Part shown: positions 1 to 7,697 of the stretch, piece after piece
How the letters are laid out: each line of letters starts with the position of its first letter
Numbering within the stretch: the stretch's first letter is position 1
Assembly (NCBI GenBank): GCA_903772945.1
Contig: CAICTM010001176.1
Location: forward strand, 1 to 34,980
Direction of reading: 5' to 3'
Length of the DNA: 34,980 bases
Source: Seminavis robusta
Taxonomy: Eukaryota; Bacillariophyta; Bacillariophyceae; Naviculales; Naviculaceae
Translations under genes and position numbers: made by a program
Notes under the pieces: model-generated
Database searches by the model: none
The model's input: the letters and a program-made list of their open reading frames with translations, nothing else
Told to the model about the DNA's origin: nothing

Positions 1-112
1 GGAGCTTGGTGGTAACAAACTGGCGGGTGGCTTCATCAGTCAACTCCAAGATAGCCTTGGAGACGGACTTGATCTCGTGGGCCTTGCCACGAACTAGAAG
101 GTCAGCAGACAT
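1..112 (-). CDS. N-terminal fragment of an unidentified protein (cut by window edge)
   Basis: Reading the minus strand from the ATG at 110-112 gives 37 open codons that run off the left edge. The peptide begins MSADLLVRGKAHEIKSV and continues with charged, helix-like sequence (SKAILELTDEATRQ). There is no signal peptide or membrane segment. I do not recognise the family, and 37 residues are too few to assign one. Codon use looks coding (many C- or G-ending codons). The DNA beyond 112, which would be its 5' leader, is rich in CAACAACAG and AACTGGAAGG strings, as in leaders of other genes here. Rated probable gene, function unknown. Confidence 0.5.
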   Translation of the reverse strand, partial: MSADLLVRGKAHEIKSVSKAILELTDEATRQFVTTKL

Positions 113-675
113 GGCTGGGGATGGTGCTGGAAGGAGTGTTGAAGTGTCGTTGGTGGGACAATTCAATGACTCAATGAACTGTCGGCAACAATGCTTTTGG
201 GAGCGGCAACAACAGTCAGGAACTGGATAAAGGCAGGACCAACAGCAAAAGCACCAGGCAAACAGAACTGGGGCTGGAGCTGGACAAAGCAAGGACTCAC
301 AACAACAGGACAGCAACTGGAAGGGAAGCAACAACTGGGAGGCAGGCAACTGGAAGGCAACAAGAGGCAGGATGCAGTGGTCCAAATCAGGGAAGGCTTG
401 GTTGGAAGCTTTCAGGATTGGGATTATGACCTCATAGTGCTGCACTGCATAGCCTGGAATGGGAGGAACCAGGGCCACCACCACAGTAGATCAGACTGGT
501 ACTGTTGCTGTAGGATTGCACAGGGCTTGAACCCAATCCAAGAATCCAAAGGGCTACCAGCCAGGTAGCTTTTGAACTGGGGATCCAATGCAATGAGTCA
601 ACCTCAATCTCTGACACAGGTGCCTGGTCAGGTACCATGCTGTCAGGATATCAATGCAAGGGTGTGGTGTGGCTT
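113..675. other. Leader/spacer with simple AACTGG/CAAC-rich sequence
   Basis: This stretch follows the start of the left-edge gene and carries no convincing coding region. Between about 200 and 420 it is made of degenerate AACTGGAAGG, CAACAACAG and GGCAAC strings, so the open frames through it on both strands are low-complexity artefacts. It probably holds the 5' leader and promoter of the minus-strand gene at 1-112. Confidence 0.4.
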
Positions 676-739
676 GGTAGTGTGTGGTGTAGCACTGAAC
701 AGTCAGTGGTAGTGTGTGAGGTAGCACTGAACAGTCAGT
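676..739. repeat. Two-copy 32-bp tandem repeat
   Basis: Two adjacent 32-bp units (676-707 and 708-739) both read GGTAGTGTGTG then a variable dinucleotide-scale change, then TAGCACTGAACAGTCAGT. They differ at only two positions. No coding role is visible. Confidence 0.85.
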
Positions 740-1190
740 GGCGGTGACCAGACAAAAGTCTCGCGGCGCACCAAGTCATCGGTGGTTGGAAGATTTAAGG
801 GGCGGGGGCAGAGACTTAGAGGGCAGAGTCAGAGACTTAGAGGCCCCTATGTTCTTTTCAAGCATCGTCTTCGCGCGAAGGACTTTTCATGCATCGACTT
901 AAAATATTTCGAAAGCACGGATGAAAACACGTCACCAAATCCGGTCGCCGATGACGTCAGTCGGATTCCAGATTTCAAAGCGGGGATAGCGACCCAGTCA
1001 CCAGTCCGAAGACATAAGGGACACCAATCTTGCCAAGAGCGCGAGACTTAGGCGGTATTCCGGGGAAGACTTAGGCCGATCAGTCGAAGACTTAAGGGCC
1101 AATTCTGTTGTTGTTGTTGTTGAAAAATCGCGAACGCGAAAAAATCGACCATGGCCCTAGAGTCGGACGTATGGCAACAACAACGGCGGA
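740..1190. other. Spacer with scattered GACTTA repeats and a (GTT)n tract
   Basis: There is no supported gene. The motif GACTTA(G/A)G occurs about five times (near 814, 835, 1046, 1066 and 1087), twice inside a near-duplicate CAGAGACTTAGAGG. A (GTT)n microsatellite lies at 1106-1122. A perfect CRE palindrome lies at 952-959 and is listed separately. Confidence 0.5.
952..959. promoter_or_regulatory. CRE-like palindrome TGACGTCA (orphan)
   Basis: A perfect 8-bp TGACGTCA, the classical bZIP/CREB-type site, sits in otherwise gene-free DNA about 840 bp upstream of the minus-strand gene at 1-112 and 1.4 kb upstream of the cupin gene. One such 8-mer is expected by chance about every 65 kb, and two occur in the first 2.3 kb. 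Whether it acts is not known. Confidence 0.35.
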
Positions 1191-1191
1191 G

Positions 1192-1408
1192 CACCAGTTG
1201 GTGAACTCCGGCGGAGCGAACGAGTCGAAGCACCAGGTGGTGTCGCTCGTGGAGGTGGGGTGGGAGCACCAGTCGGTGACTCGCCGTTGGGGCTAGCGAG
1301 CACCAGGTGGTGAACGCATCATAGCAGTGGGGCTAGCAGAAACACCAGGTGGTGAACGCATCATGGCGGTGGGGCTAGCAGAAACACCAGGTGGTGAACG
1401 CATCATGG
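1192..1408. repeat. Array of six CACCA-NN-TGGTG palindromes, ending in a 42-bp tandem repeat
   Basis: The near-palindrome CACCAGGTGGTG (CACCA and TGGTG arms around two bases) or a one- or two-base variant occurs at 1192, 1231, 1267, 1301, 1343 and 1385. The spacing is 39, 36, 34, 42 and 42 bp. The last three copies lie in tandem units that begin GGGGCTAGC (1289-1328, 40 bp; 1329-1370, 42 bp; 1371-1408, partial). The 42-bp period gives a repeated SPPGVSASPTAMMR peptide on the minus strand, which I take as a by-product of the repeat and not as a gene. Confidence 0.8.
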
Positions 1409-1418
1409 CCAGAGAGTG

Positions 1419-1467
1419 CTTTCGTGTGGAAAAAGCACACGAAAGCCTCGTGTGGAAAAAGCACACG
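1419..1467. repeat. Tandem pair of hairpins with CGTGTG/CACACG stems
   Basis: CTTTCGTGTG at 1419-1428 pairs perfectly with CACACGAAAG at 1436-1445 across a GAAAAAG loop (10-bp stem). The core CGTGTGGAAAAAGCACACG is repeated at 1449-1467. Immediately after is a run of ATCGATCG palindromes (1470-1492). It could be an RNA or cruciform structure; no gene end adjoins it. Confidence 0.7.
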
Positions 1468-1499
1468 AAAAATCGATCGTTCAATCGATCGATCAACCA

Positions 1500-2219
1500 A
1501 TAACAAGGCTGCCGCTACAGGACCAACGGCCGGTAGCCGTAGCCGTACTAGTAGTAGCAGTAGTGGGAACAACAGGCGATGAGCGGTAGCCGTAGCCGTT
1601 CAAAAAAGAAAAGGACGCCATTGTCCTCTTCGATTGGTGGCTGCTAGCAATGTGGCTTGGATTGGCTCCTACCGACTGATCAGTTCCCTTGAAAACCCTA
1701 ACTCTATCTACGGTGACGTACCAGTCCAGGCAGGAGCAAGTGTGCTTCCACATTGCTCTGCTTAGAGTCATGGCGATAGTTGTCCTGTCCCGCATCCGTG
1801 ATAGGAGTTCGGAGTACATCTATCTTGGAGAGATTCATATAATATTATTGAGATGGCTGTCTCTGTCCTTCCGTGCCACGGAAGGAGAGATGTTCAAGAT
1901 AACCAGCTGTTCAGAGCATCAACCTTTTGGCTCGTGCGTTTGGGGCCCATAGCTACATTCTCAGGAATACCGCACGACAGAAAGAGATGGGAAAGCGCTC
2001 GTTGCTCAAGAGCCAAGCATTCACAGGTACAGACAGTTGCTCTGGCTTTTCCCCATGAGCTTATGCTAGTTGTAGATTGGCAGTGGACTGCTTGTGGAAG
2101 GCCTGCTGGTAAGCCCTTCACCATACTAGCTAGCAGTATGGTACTTACTGGCTGCAAACCATGCCTCCATGCCTCCACTCCTGCCTCCAATGACGAATGG
2201 TGGATCTTTTGTAAGCGCA
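1500..2219. other. Spacer, no supported gene
   Basis: The start of this stretch holds GTAGCCGTAGCCGT repeats (about 1530-1600). Open frames of about 110-130 codons exist on both strands between 1850 and 2250, but they mirror each other, lack domain-like sequence and are taken as chance. Confidence 0.4.
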
Positions 2220-2220
2220 C

Positions 2221-2253
2221 TGACGCTAAACTATCTTTCAACAACTGACGTCA
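2221..2253. promoter_or_regulatory. CRE-like cluster TGACGC + TGACGTCA upstream of the cupin gene
   Basis: TGACGC lies at 2221-2226 and a perfect TGACGTCA at 2246-2253, 20 bp apart and about 143-175 bp before the first ATG of the cupin gene. TGACGT/ACGTCA/TGACGC cores are bZIP sites. In the diatom Phaeodactylum such cores are reported in CO2/cAMP-responsive promoters of carbonic anhydrase genes. Seen: the motifs and their position. Inferred: that they drive the plastid-type cupin gene in response to CO2, light or cAMP. Confidence 0.45.
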
Positions 2254-2395
2254 TTCACCGACTTGGCCCATCATCCCTGGCACCATTCTTGTTTTTTGAA
2301 AACAACAATCGCATGCGAATACAGCTCCGCACCAAGCTAGTCTACTAGTAGAGCGGTGGCCCTCTTCGGAATCATAGACCCTGCCTGATACTAGT

Positions 2396-3379
2396 ATGTA
2401 TATGTACACGATGAATAACCTGTTCAAGCCTCTTGTCCTGTTGTCGCTCTGGGGATCCCAGACGTGTGCGTTTGTGGGATCAACAATCCCTCCCCGTCCA
2501 CCAAGTTCGCTGGCATTGTCTTATTTGGAATCCCTCCAGACACAGACCCAAGTCACCGAGCCCACTCCTGCCGTCAGTGGCCCTTTGGCGACAGTCGGCG
2601 GAGCATCTCCCGTCAATGGCGCTCCACCAGCAGCTGCTACGGAGAGGTTGGGATTCTGCCATGTCCCCATGGAATATTTTGGTCTAGACAAGTTATCCTC
2701 CAAGGGACCTCGGGCCACCTTTGATTGGGGCGCTCCACAGGATTGGTCTCGCAAATTAGCAGATGACGGAGAATTCCGCGCCGGAAGTTGGTACTGCTCC
2801 GAAGGTGGATGGGCCTCTCCGAAAGGCAAGGCAGTCACAGAAGTGTTTTATGTATTGTCAGGATATGGATGCTTGGGAGATGCAGATGGTGTCAAACATT
2901 ATTTTGGACCGGGTGATGTGGTTGTCATCCCCAAAGGGCATACTGGTCGCTGGGATGTCAACGAACCCATCCACAAAGTTTGGGCTGTTAATGATCATCC
3001 ACGCGTAGAGGAACAATCGACCCCCATTCGAGTACGAGTCGACCATTATAATACCTTTGCGTCCCAATATATGGTGGATACCAGTGGAAACGATCCCTTG
3101 TATGGAGATACAGTGCCGGCGAAATCAGCTACCAATACACTTTACAATATTGGGCCCACCAAAGTGGGAGTGTGGAGTTGCGAAAAAGGGTCCTTTCAAG
3201 TCCACCATGGAGCACGATCCTGGTTCCACATGTTAGAGGGAGTACTCTTTGTGACAGATGCTTCTGACGGAAACTGTCGGCGTTGTGTTGCAGGAGATAC
3301 CGTGATGCTACCAGAAGGGTGGTACGGTTGGGTCGATGTGATTGAGCCTGCCAAAAAAGTGTGGGTAACAGCTGCATGA
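2396..3379 (+). CDS. Plastid-targeted two-domain cupin (Cupin_3/DUF861-like)
   Basis: An intronless 327-residue protein. Residues 6-25 form a hydrophobic signal peptide (LFKPLVLLSLWGSQTCA) followed by Phe26 and a Pro/Ser-rich stretch. A Cys-Ala-Phe junction is a variant of the Ala-Phe cleavage site of diatom bipartite plastid presequences. Two cupin barrels follow, at about 128-198 and 256-325. Each has the Cupin_3 pattern GxWxCxxG...EV(F/L)xVLxGxxxxxD...F/VxxGDxVxxPxGxxGxWDVxEPxxKVW; the second is more divergent (SWFHMLEG for TEVFYVLSG). Classical His metal ligands are sparse, as is common in this subfamily, so catalysis is uncertain. Members of the wider family include ureidoglycine aminohydrolase and many orphans. 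Starts at Met1, Met3 or Met6 (2411) all keep the signal peptide. The CRE-like sites upstream may regulate it. Confidence 0.8.
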   Translation: MYMYTMNNLFKPLVLLSLWGSQTCAFVGSTIPPRPPSSLALSYLESLQTQTQVTEPTPAVSGPLATVGGASPVNGAPPAAATERLGFCHVPMEYFGLDKLSSKGPRATFDWGAPQDWSRKLADDGEFRAGSWYCSEGGWASPKGKAVTEVFYVLSGYGCLGDADGVKHYFGPGDVVVIPKGHTGRWDVNEPIHKVWAVNDHPRVEEQSTPIRVRVDHYNTFASQYMVDTSGNDPLYGDTVPAKSATNTLYNIGPTKVGVWSCEKGSFQVHHGARSWFHMLEGVLFVTDASDGNCRRCVAGDTVMLPEGWYGWVDVIEPAKKVWVTAA

Positions 3380-4978
3380 TGACAGTGAAGCAACTTGCTA
3401 CCATGCAATCCAAGATGTCAGTGCCAAGACATTCAGATTCATAGAGAAAAGAAAGTTAGTTAGTTGCATATTGTCTATTATTTGGATATCGGGAGCCGCA
3501 GAGCCAGCTGAGAAAACCCTTAACTTTGTTGTTTCTGAATACGCTACTGCACAGCATTGGTAAAATGAAAATGCCAATCACTCTTGACAACTCTTAGCGG
3601 ACAAAGCTGATAGCGACGTTGTCGTCACACGTACAAGCTAGCTAGCAACCTTGGTCTTCGGTGTGCTGTGAGATACGGTAGAGTGAGGAACTGAGTTTTT
3701 CAAGTGGTTTCGTGTACGATCGATCCAATTATAATGATCGAATTTTCGTTCGAACGGGAATTCGAACTGGGAATGGTTGAGGCGTGGGAGTGACAGTCGT
3801 GTTCACTCCCACACCACCAAAAGACAGCATGCAAGATGCTCATCTTCAAGCGACCTTGATGAGGCTCGACCCATTCGGACTGGACTCTTAGACACTCGAA
3901 GCGCAGAAGACTCCAGCAGGTACGTTGTTTCAAGTGGGCATGGAGACTTCCCTCAAGACTGTTTCTTCCACCCGGCAGCTGTGTGGGTAGACCAAGCAAC
4001 CTGGAAACCATTCAGAAGGCAGTTGGACGCAGTCATGTGTCGATGTTGGAATGCATCTCGAGCCAGAAGACTGTTGACAAGTTCGTATTCTCACTGAATG
4101 CTCAGTACCGGTACATGCCTTGTCACTTGTCACGGCCGTTCTACCAATCGCTGGCCTCTCTCGCAGTTGGACAAACAAGAGTGACAAGAAAGTGGCAGCC
4201 AAGAATCAATCGTCCACTCAAACTTTGGGATTCCTAGCTAGCCGAGACCAGGTAGAGGTGAAGCGAAGTGAAATGAAACCATTTAGGTCCTTCGCTTGCA
4301 AAAGGGCACTCACTAGTTTCTGGCTAGTTTGTGGCTTGATTCAAAGGAAGTTCAACTACAGCAAGATGGGGAAAGTCGAGACCTAGCACAGAAGCGCTTT
4401 CAAACAGTTCCTGTGCGAACACACCGAACACACGAGGCTATCCGGACCTACTGGATTGGAGTTTCGCTAAGCTTCCTCAACCACTCAAGACTTGGTGGCC
4501 ACCGGTATAGGTAGCTGGAGCCTGGTTTGTAAGTCTGTGTCTGCCTTCCTGGCTGACAACCACTCACGACGCACGTTGAAGAACGCTGACGAGCAGTACC
4601 GACAAAATCGTCCTCAATAGAAGCTCAATAGCGCCTCCACATGTCTAACTCCCACTTCACCGAGCTTGTAGACATGCACGTAGACTTAGGCGGAGTGATA
4701 CTGGAACGACACTTGAACAAGCTGTAAAGAAGTACGATAGGTTCCTGATAGGAGAGCGACAGCCAGCTTGTTCATTTTGGTTCTTTTCGCAATACTTGTA
4801 GCAAAAAAATGCCAGGATAGCTAGCTAGCTATAGATTGATTCAGAGTAGCCTCCTCTCCCACCGCCACGAGGGCAAGAGTCGCTCCAATAGACTCAAGCG
4901 TTGTCTTGGCTTTGTTGTTTGGCAACCGTACCATGCCTCCCTTTGGCAATCGTACCTTTTTTTAATGAGAAAGCCATC
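3380..4978. other. Spacer, no supported gene
   Basis: The 3' flank of the cupin gene is followed by 1.5 kb without a credible coding region. Several overlapping 60-106-codon frames between 3700 and 4510 change frame repeatedly and resemble nothing; a decayed gene is possible but unproven. Short TAGCTAGC runs occur near 3637, 4225 and 4818, and ACCGGTA palindromes near 4108 and 4500. Confidence 0.4.
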
Positions 4979-5176
4979 GAGGGTGGGCTTTCAAGAATAG
5001 TAGGATCGTGCGGAGGTCCACCGAGCTTACCCTCCCAGGGGAAAACCCCGAGGGTGGGCTTTCAAGAATAGTATGGTCGTGCGGAGGTCCACCGAGCTTA
5101 CCCTCCTAGGGAAAGCCATCGAGGGTGGGCTTTCAAGAATAGTAGGGTCGTGCGGAGGTCCACCGAGCTTACCCTC
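4979..5176 (+). repeat. Three 71-bp tandem units, each able to fold as an RNA-type hairpin
   Basis: Units start at 4979, 5050 and 5121, exactly 71 bp apart. Each begins GAGGGTGGGCTTTCAAGAAT and ends GAGCTTACCCTCC. In the plus-strand transcript GAGGGUGGGCU (4979-4989) can pair with AGCUUACCCUC (5024-5034) as 11 pairs, two of them G-U, around a 34-nt loop. The minus strand would have A-C mismatches at those two places, so the fold favours a plus-strand RNA. The first and third units are preceded by AAAGCCATC, which can pair with the following GGCTTT as an alternative stem. Since 71 is not a multiple of three, a repeated peptide is unlikely. Confidence 0.8.
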
Positions 5177-5448
5177 CCTAGGCAGCGCTTTGCCGAGCCC
5201 AAAACGGACGCGGGGCTTGAGCTGTCGGGATGCTGTTGAGGGGATACCGGTACCACGCGGCCATGTTGGCTGCGGAGCCGATAGCATCGGTTTCCTGTCC
5301 AAAAGCATTCTCCTTTTTACTACTGAGCTTCTGCCGAAGATTGGCAGCCTATAGGCTACGTAGAAATCGTTTGTATTGGATGGTCCAACCAATGTTATAG
5401 AACTACTTAGCTTTATTCGTTCTACTCCATCATTCACTAGCTAGCGGT

Positions 5449-6552
5449 CTAGTATGTGATGGTCAAGACTGGTTTGGATCCTTGTTCGGGACTTTGCTGC
5501 TGTGAATTGCGCCTCAGCGCTCCCACGACACCTTTTAGGCAGTGATCATTGAGAAGGAGCTGCTCCGAGGCGGTCAACAACTTCATCTGTCCTCCACTGG
5601 CTGGCGAGGTGGGTGGGGACTCTGGCTTGACATGCTGCAGGACTGTGTGAATCGAATCGGACATGACCAATCGCAAACTGCAGTCATCGTCATAGCCAAC
5701 AGAGGAACAAGACGACTCCAGAGTGACGCTGGTCAGACTGTCATCTTGAATCTCCATACTCTTCATACGTCGTGGTCTCCTCGGAGCCTGCTTGGTTCCT
5801 CGCCGAGACGAACGCGTCGATGACTTCTCCTTCCTGTCGGTCTTCTTTGTGCTCTTGACTTCATGCAGACTCTTCTTTTCTAGCATGAGATGCCTGTCGC
5901 TGCTGCATCGTTGTTCTCGGGAGAATCGTCGACTGTGCAATCTGGTGGACGGGATCTGGCTGTCATCTTGGCACGCCAAGAGAGGCTCGTTGGCTTCAAC
6001 TTCTTCCCCGTGCCATCCTCCAAAACAAGAGGATCGTCTCCTGGGTGGCACCAAACCGCGGTCCGATGGCCGATCATCACTTGGCTCCGAGTCTCGGCTG
6101 CTGATGCTTGCATTGCTCTCGCGAGAGTGAATAGTGGTCGATGCTGCAGTCGATGCAGTCGCATCATCATTGATACAGCAGTAACCGTCTTCATCGAATT
6201 CTTCCAAACTGCTTCGGCGTCGTGGGATCTTGGGGCCAATGGGCTGGGGAATCATTGCACTACTACAAGTTGGTCGGCTTTCTGCTTGCGGTGGCGATCC
6301 TGGGATGGTCATGAGATCTGGTACTTCGCTTTCCCATCTAGAGATGACAGGCGAAGAGGCTGGCGGTGTTACGAACAGGTCGCCCAACCGTTGCTGGTGG
6401 GCATCATAGAGCCTCCGTCGTTCGCTCAGGGCTTCAGTTCTGGACAAACCTCCTGGATTGTCGCTCACAATCTCCACTTTTTGTTGCCTCAACAGTGGGA
6501 AGTTACTAGCAAAGAAGCTGTGCAGTGGCGATACTGATGCTGCAGTTGCCAT
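5449..6552 (-). CDS. Ser/Arg-rich disordered protein; long, divergent member of a window-specific family
   Basis: An intronless 367-residue protein with no enzymatic domain. The N-terminus (residues 8-35) reads SPLHSFFASNF...KVEIVSDNPGG and matches in order the starts of the three small proteins at 26.4, 29.7 and 32.7 kb (F-F/L-S ... V-x-DNAxGH). SRWES at 71-75 and PRRPRR at 257-262 correspond to the RW(E/D/Q)S/T and LRRP+R boxes there, and SSAMIPQP (97-104) resembles the tail of the 29.7-kb protein. Two near-identical boxes PRRRSS (110-115, 170-175) and RHL/SRRFS sites fit basophilic kinase targets; SPPTSP is proline-directed. The Arg/Lys-rich 205-265 region could be nuclear-targeting. Ends VLTITY. 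Cellular role is unknown; I infer a phosphorylated, mostly unstructured scaffold or regulator. Confidence 0.75.
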   Translation of the reverse strand: MATAASVSPLHSFFASNFPLLRQQKVEIVSDNPGGLSRTEALSERRRLYDAHQQRLGDLFVTPPASSPVISRWESEVPDLMTIPGSPPQAESRPTCSSAMIPQPIGPKIPRRRSSLEEFDEDGYCCINDDATASTAASTTIHSRESNASISSRDSEPSDDRPSDRGLVPPRRRSSCFGGWHGEEVEANEPLLACQDDSQIPSTRLHSRRFSREQRCSSDRHLMLEKKSLHEVKSTKKTDRKEKSSTRSSRRGTKQAPRRPRRMKSMEIQDDSLTSVTLESSCSSVGYDDDCSLRLVMSDSIHTVLQHVKPESPPTSPASGGQMKLLTASEQLLLNDHCLKGVVGALRRNSQQQSPEQGSKPVLTITY

Positions 6553-7177
6553 GGTTATTAGTCTATTGTCTGCTTGCTTGCCTCCGGGAATAAATTATAT
6601 GACACAAGTCAAGTCGGTAGTTGTAGAGTTGCCGGATTGTGGGCGACTCTTGCAAGGTAGCTCTGCTCTTTACAAGAATGTGCGCTGCTGTTGACGCGTT
6701 TGTGTTTCTGGATGTTAAAGTGAGGTCCGGTTGCCGGCCAAAGTTGTATGCTCTGGAGAAAAAGAAAGCAATTCGGACGCTGGCAACTGCTAATAATAGA
6801 TTCTCTCGGAAAAACAGCAAGGGTCAAGACGATGCCCCTAAAGTAGCACGCTTCTTGGGCGGCCCCACAATCGTTCGCGAGACTGAACGTGAGCTGACAA
6901 GTCCACTTCGAACAACTCACCGATAGAGGTACCGTTTCGGTGCCGACGTCTTGCTGGATCTTGTCTATTCGTACTACCAGTAGTAGTCCCAGCGTAGATA
7001 TTTTAAAAATGTACCGGGAGACCGGGAGTCTACTATTAATAGGTGCCGAAGCACAATCCCGATGCGAAACACAGGAATTAAAGACCCGGTTTTGAAACAT
7101 CACAAGGGCTTATACGACGTCTTGAGGAAAGATAAGTGGATCATTCTTGCTTAGTGTAGGCTTGAAGAGAAGGCTCA
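6553..7177. other. Spacer, upstream region of the minus-strand disordered-protein gene
   Basis: This should contain the promoter and leader of the minus-strand gene that starts at 6552. The 164-codon open frame on the minus strand (6609-7103) has no domain-like features and I do not count it as a gene. No repeats are obvious apart from ACTACCAGTAGTAGT near 6973. Confidence 0.35.
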
Positions 7178-7697
7178 AACAGAACGCAAAGAAGGCAATC
7201 AGGCAAACAACATCACGCTCAGGACCTCTGTGGAAACTCGAGTCGTGCTACTTTTCGTCTCCTAAATCCTTTTGATCGTCTCCTATTTAATGGATTTCGT
7301 CTCCTAAAAATAGGAGACGAAACGGATCGTCTCCTAAATCTTTTGTCTCCTCTTAAAACGTCTCCTATTTTCAACGGATCGTCTCCTAAATCTTTCGGAT
7401 CGTCTCCTAAGTGTACCATGTAAACTGTATGGTATCGTCTCCTAAATCTTTCGGATCGTCTCCTATTTCGAAACTTTCGTCTCCTAATTGGAATGTCTCC
7501 TACTGAATCGTCTCCTAAATATAGGAGACGATTGCTTTCGTCTCTTAAATCATTTCGATCGTCTCCTATTCCTCGGAGTATCGTCTCCTAAGTATTTTGC
7601 CACGAATGATGTTTCCACAGAGGTCCTGTAAAAACGTTTCTAAGCATTGTGCTGAAACAAGGTTCACAAAGTGCCACTCTAATACTTGCGTTCTGTT
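7178..7697. mobile_element. Foldback/MITE-like element without coding capacity
   Basis: CAGGACCTCTGTGGAAAC at 7220-7237 is matched by its perfect reverse complement at 7611-7628 (18 bp, loop 373 bp). TCGTG follows in both arms after five unmatched bases. Further out, AACAGAACGCAA (7178-7189) is inverted at 7686-7697, and weaker pairs exist at 7131-7137 with 7819-7825. The interior is almost wholly the nonamer array listed separately. No transposase frame exists, and no clear target-site duplication was found, so the true ends are uncertain. A non-autonomous foldback or MITE-type element is the best reading; a structured regulatory or replication locus is the alternative. Confidence 0.6.
7256..7590. 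repeat. CGTCTCCTA nonamer array with 21-bp spacing
   Basis: CGTCTCCTA or a one- or two-base variant starts at 7256, 7277, 7298, 7328, 7344, 7359, 7380, 7401, 7436, 7457, 7478, 7494, 7509, 7539, 7560 and 7582, and in inverted form at 7311 and 7522. The two inverted copies form perfect hairpins with the preceding copies (TAAAAATA and TAAATATA-type loops). Steps are 21 bp eight times and 22 once; the others are 30, 35 or pairs of 15/16. Spacer sequence such as AATCTTTCGGAT recurs but is less conserved than the nonamer. The order 21-21-30-(16-15)-21-21 before 7420 and 21-21-(16-15)-30-21-22 after it is nearly mirror-like. Confidence 0.9.

Noticed and set aside
1853..2248. Mirrored open frames of 131 (plus) and 116 (minus) codons
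   Set aside because: Both strands are open over the same DNA, neither looks like protein, and the region includes the CRE-like promoter sites.
6609..7103. A 164-codon minus-strand frame upstream of the disordered-protein gene
   Set aside because: Cys-rich but irregular sequence without a domain, in what should be the promoter of the adjacent gene.
7219..7419. A 66-codon minus frame with GDDP and FRRR repeats
   Set aside because: The seven-residue period is simply the 21-bp nonamer spacing read as codons, and other phases of the array break it.
7256..7590. CRISPR array
   Set aside because: The repeated unit is only nine bases, occurs in both orientations, has spacers of irregular length with shared sequence, and lies in a eukaryotic genome without cas genes.
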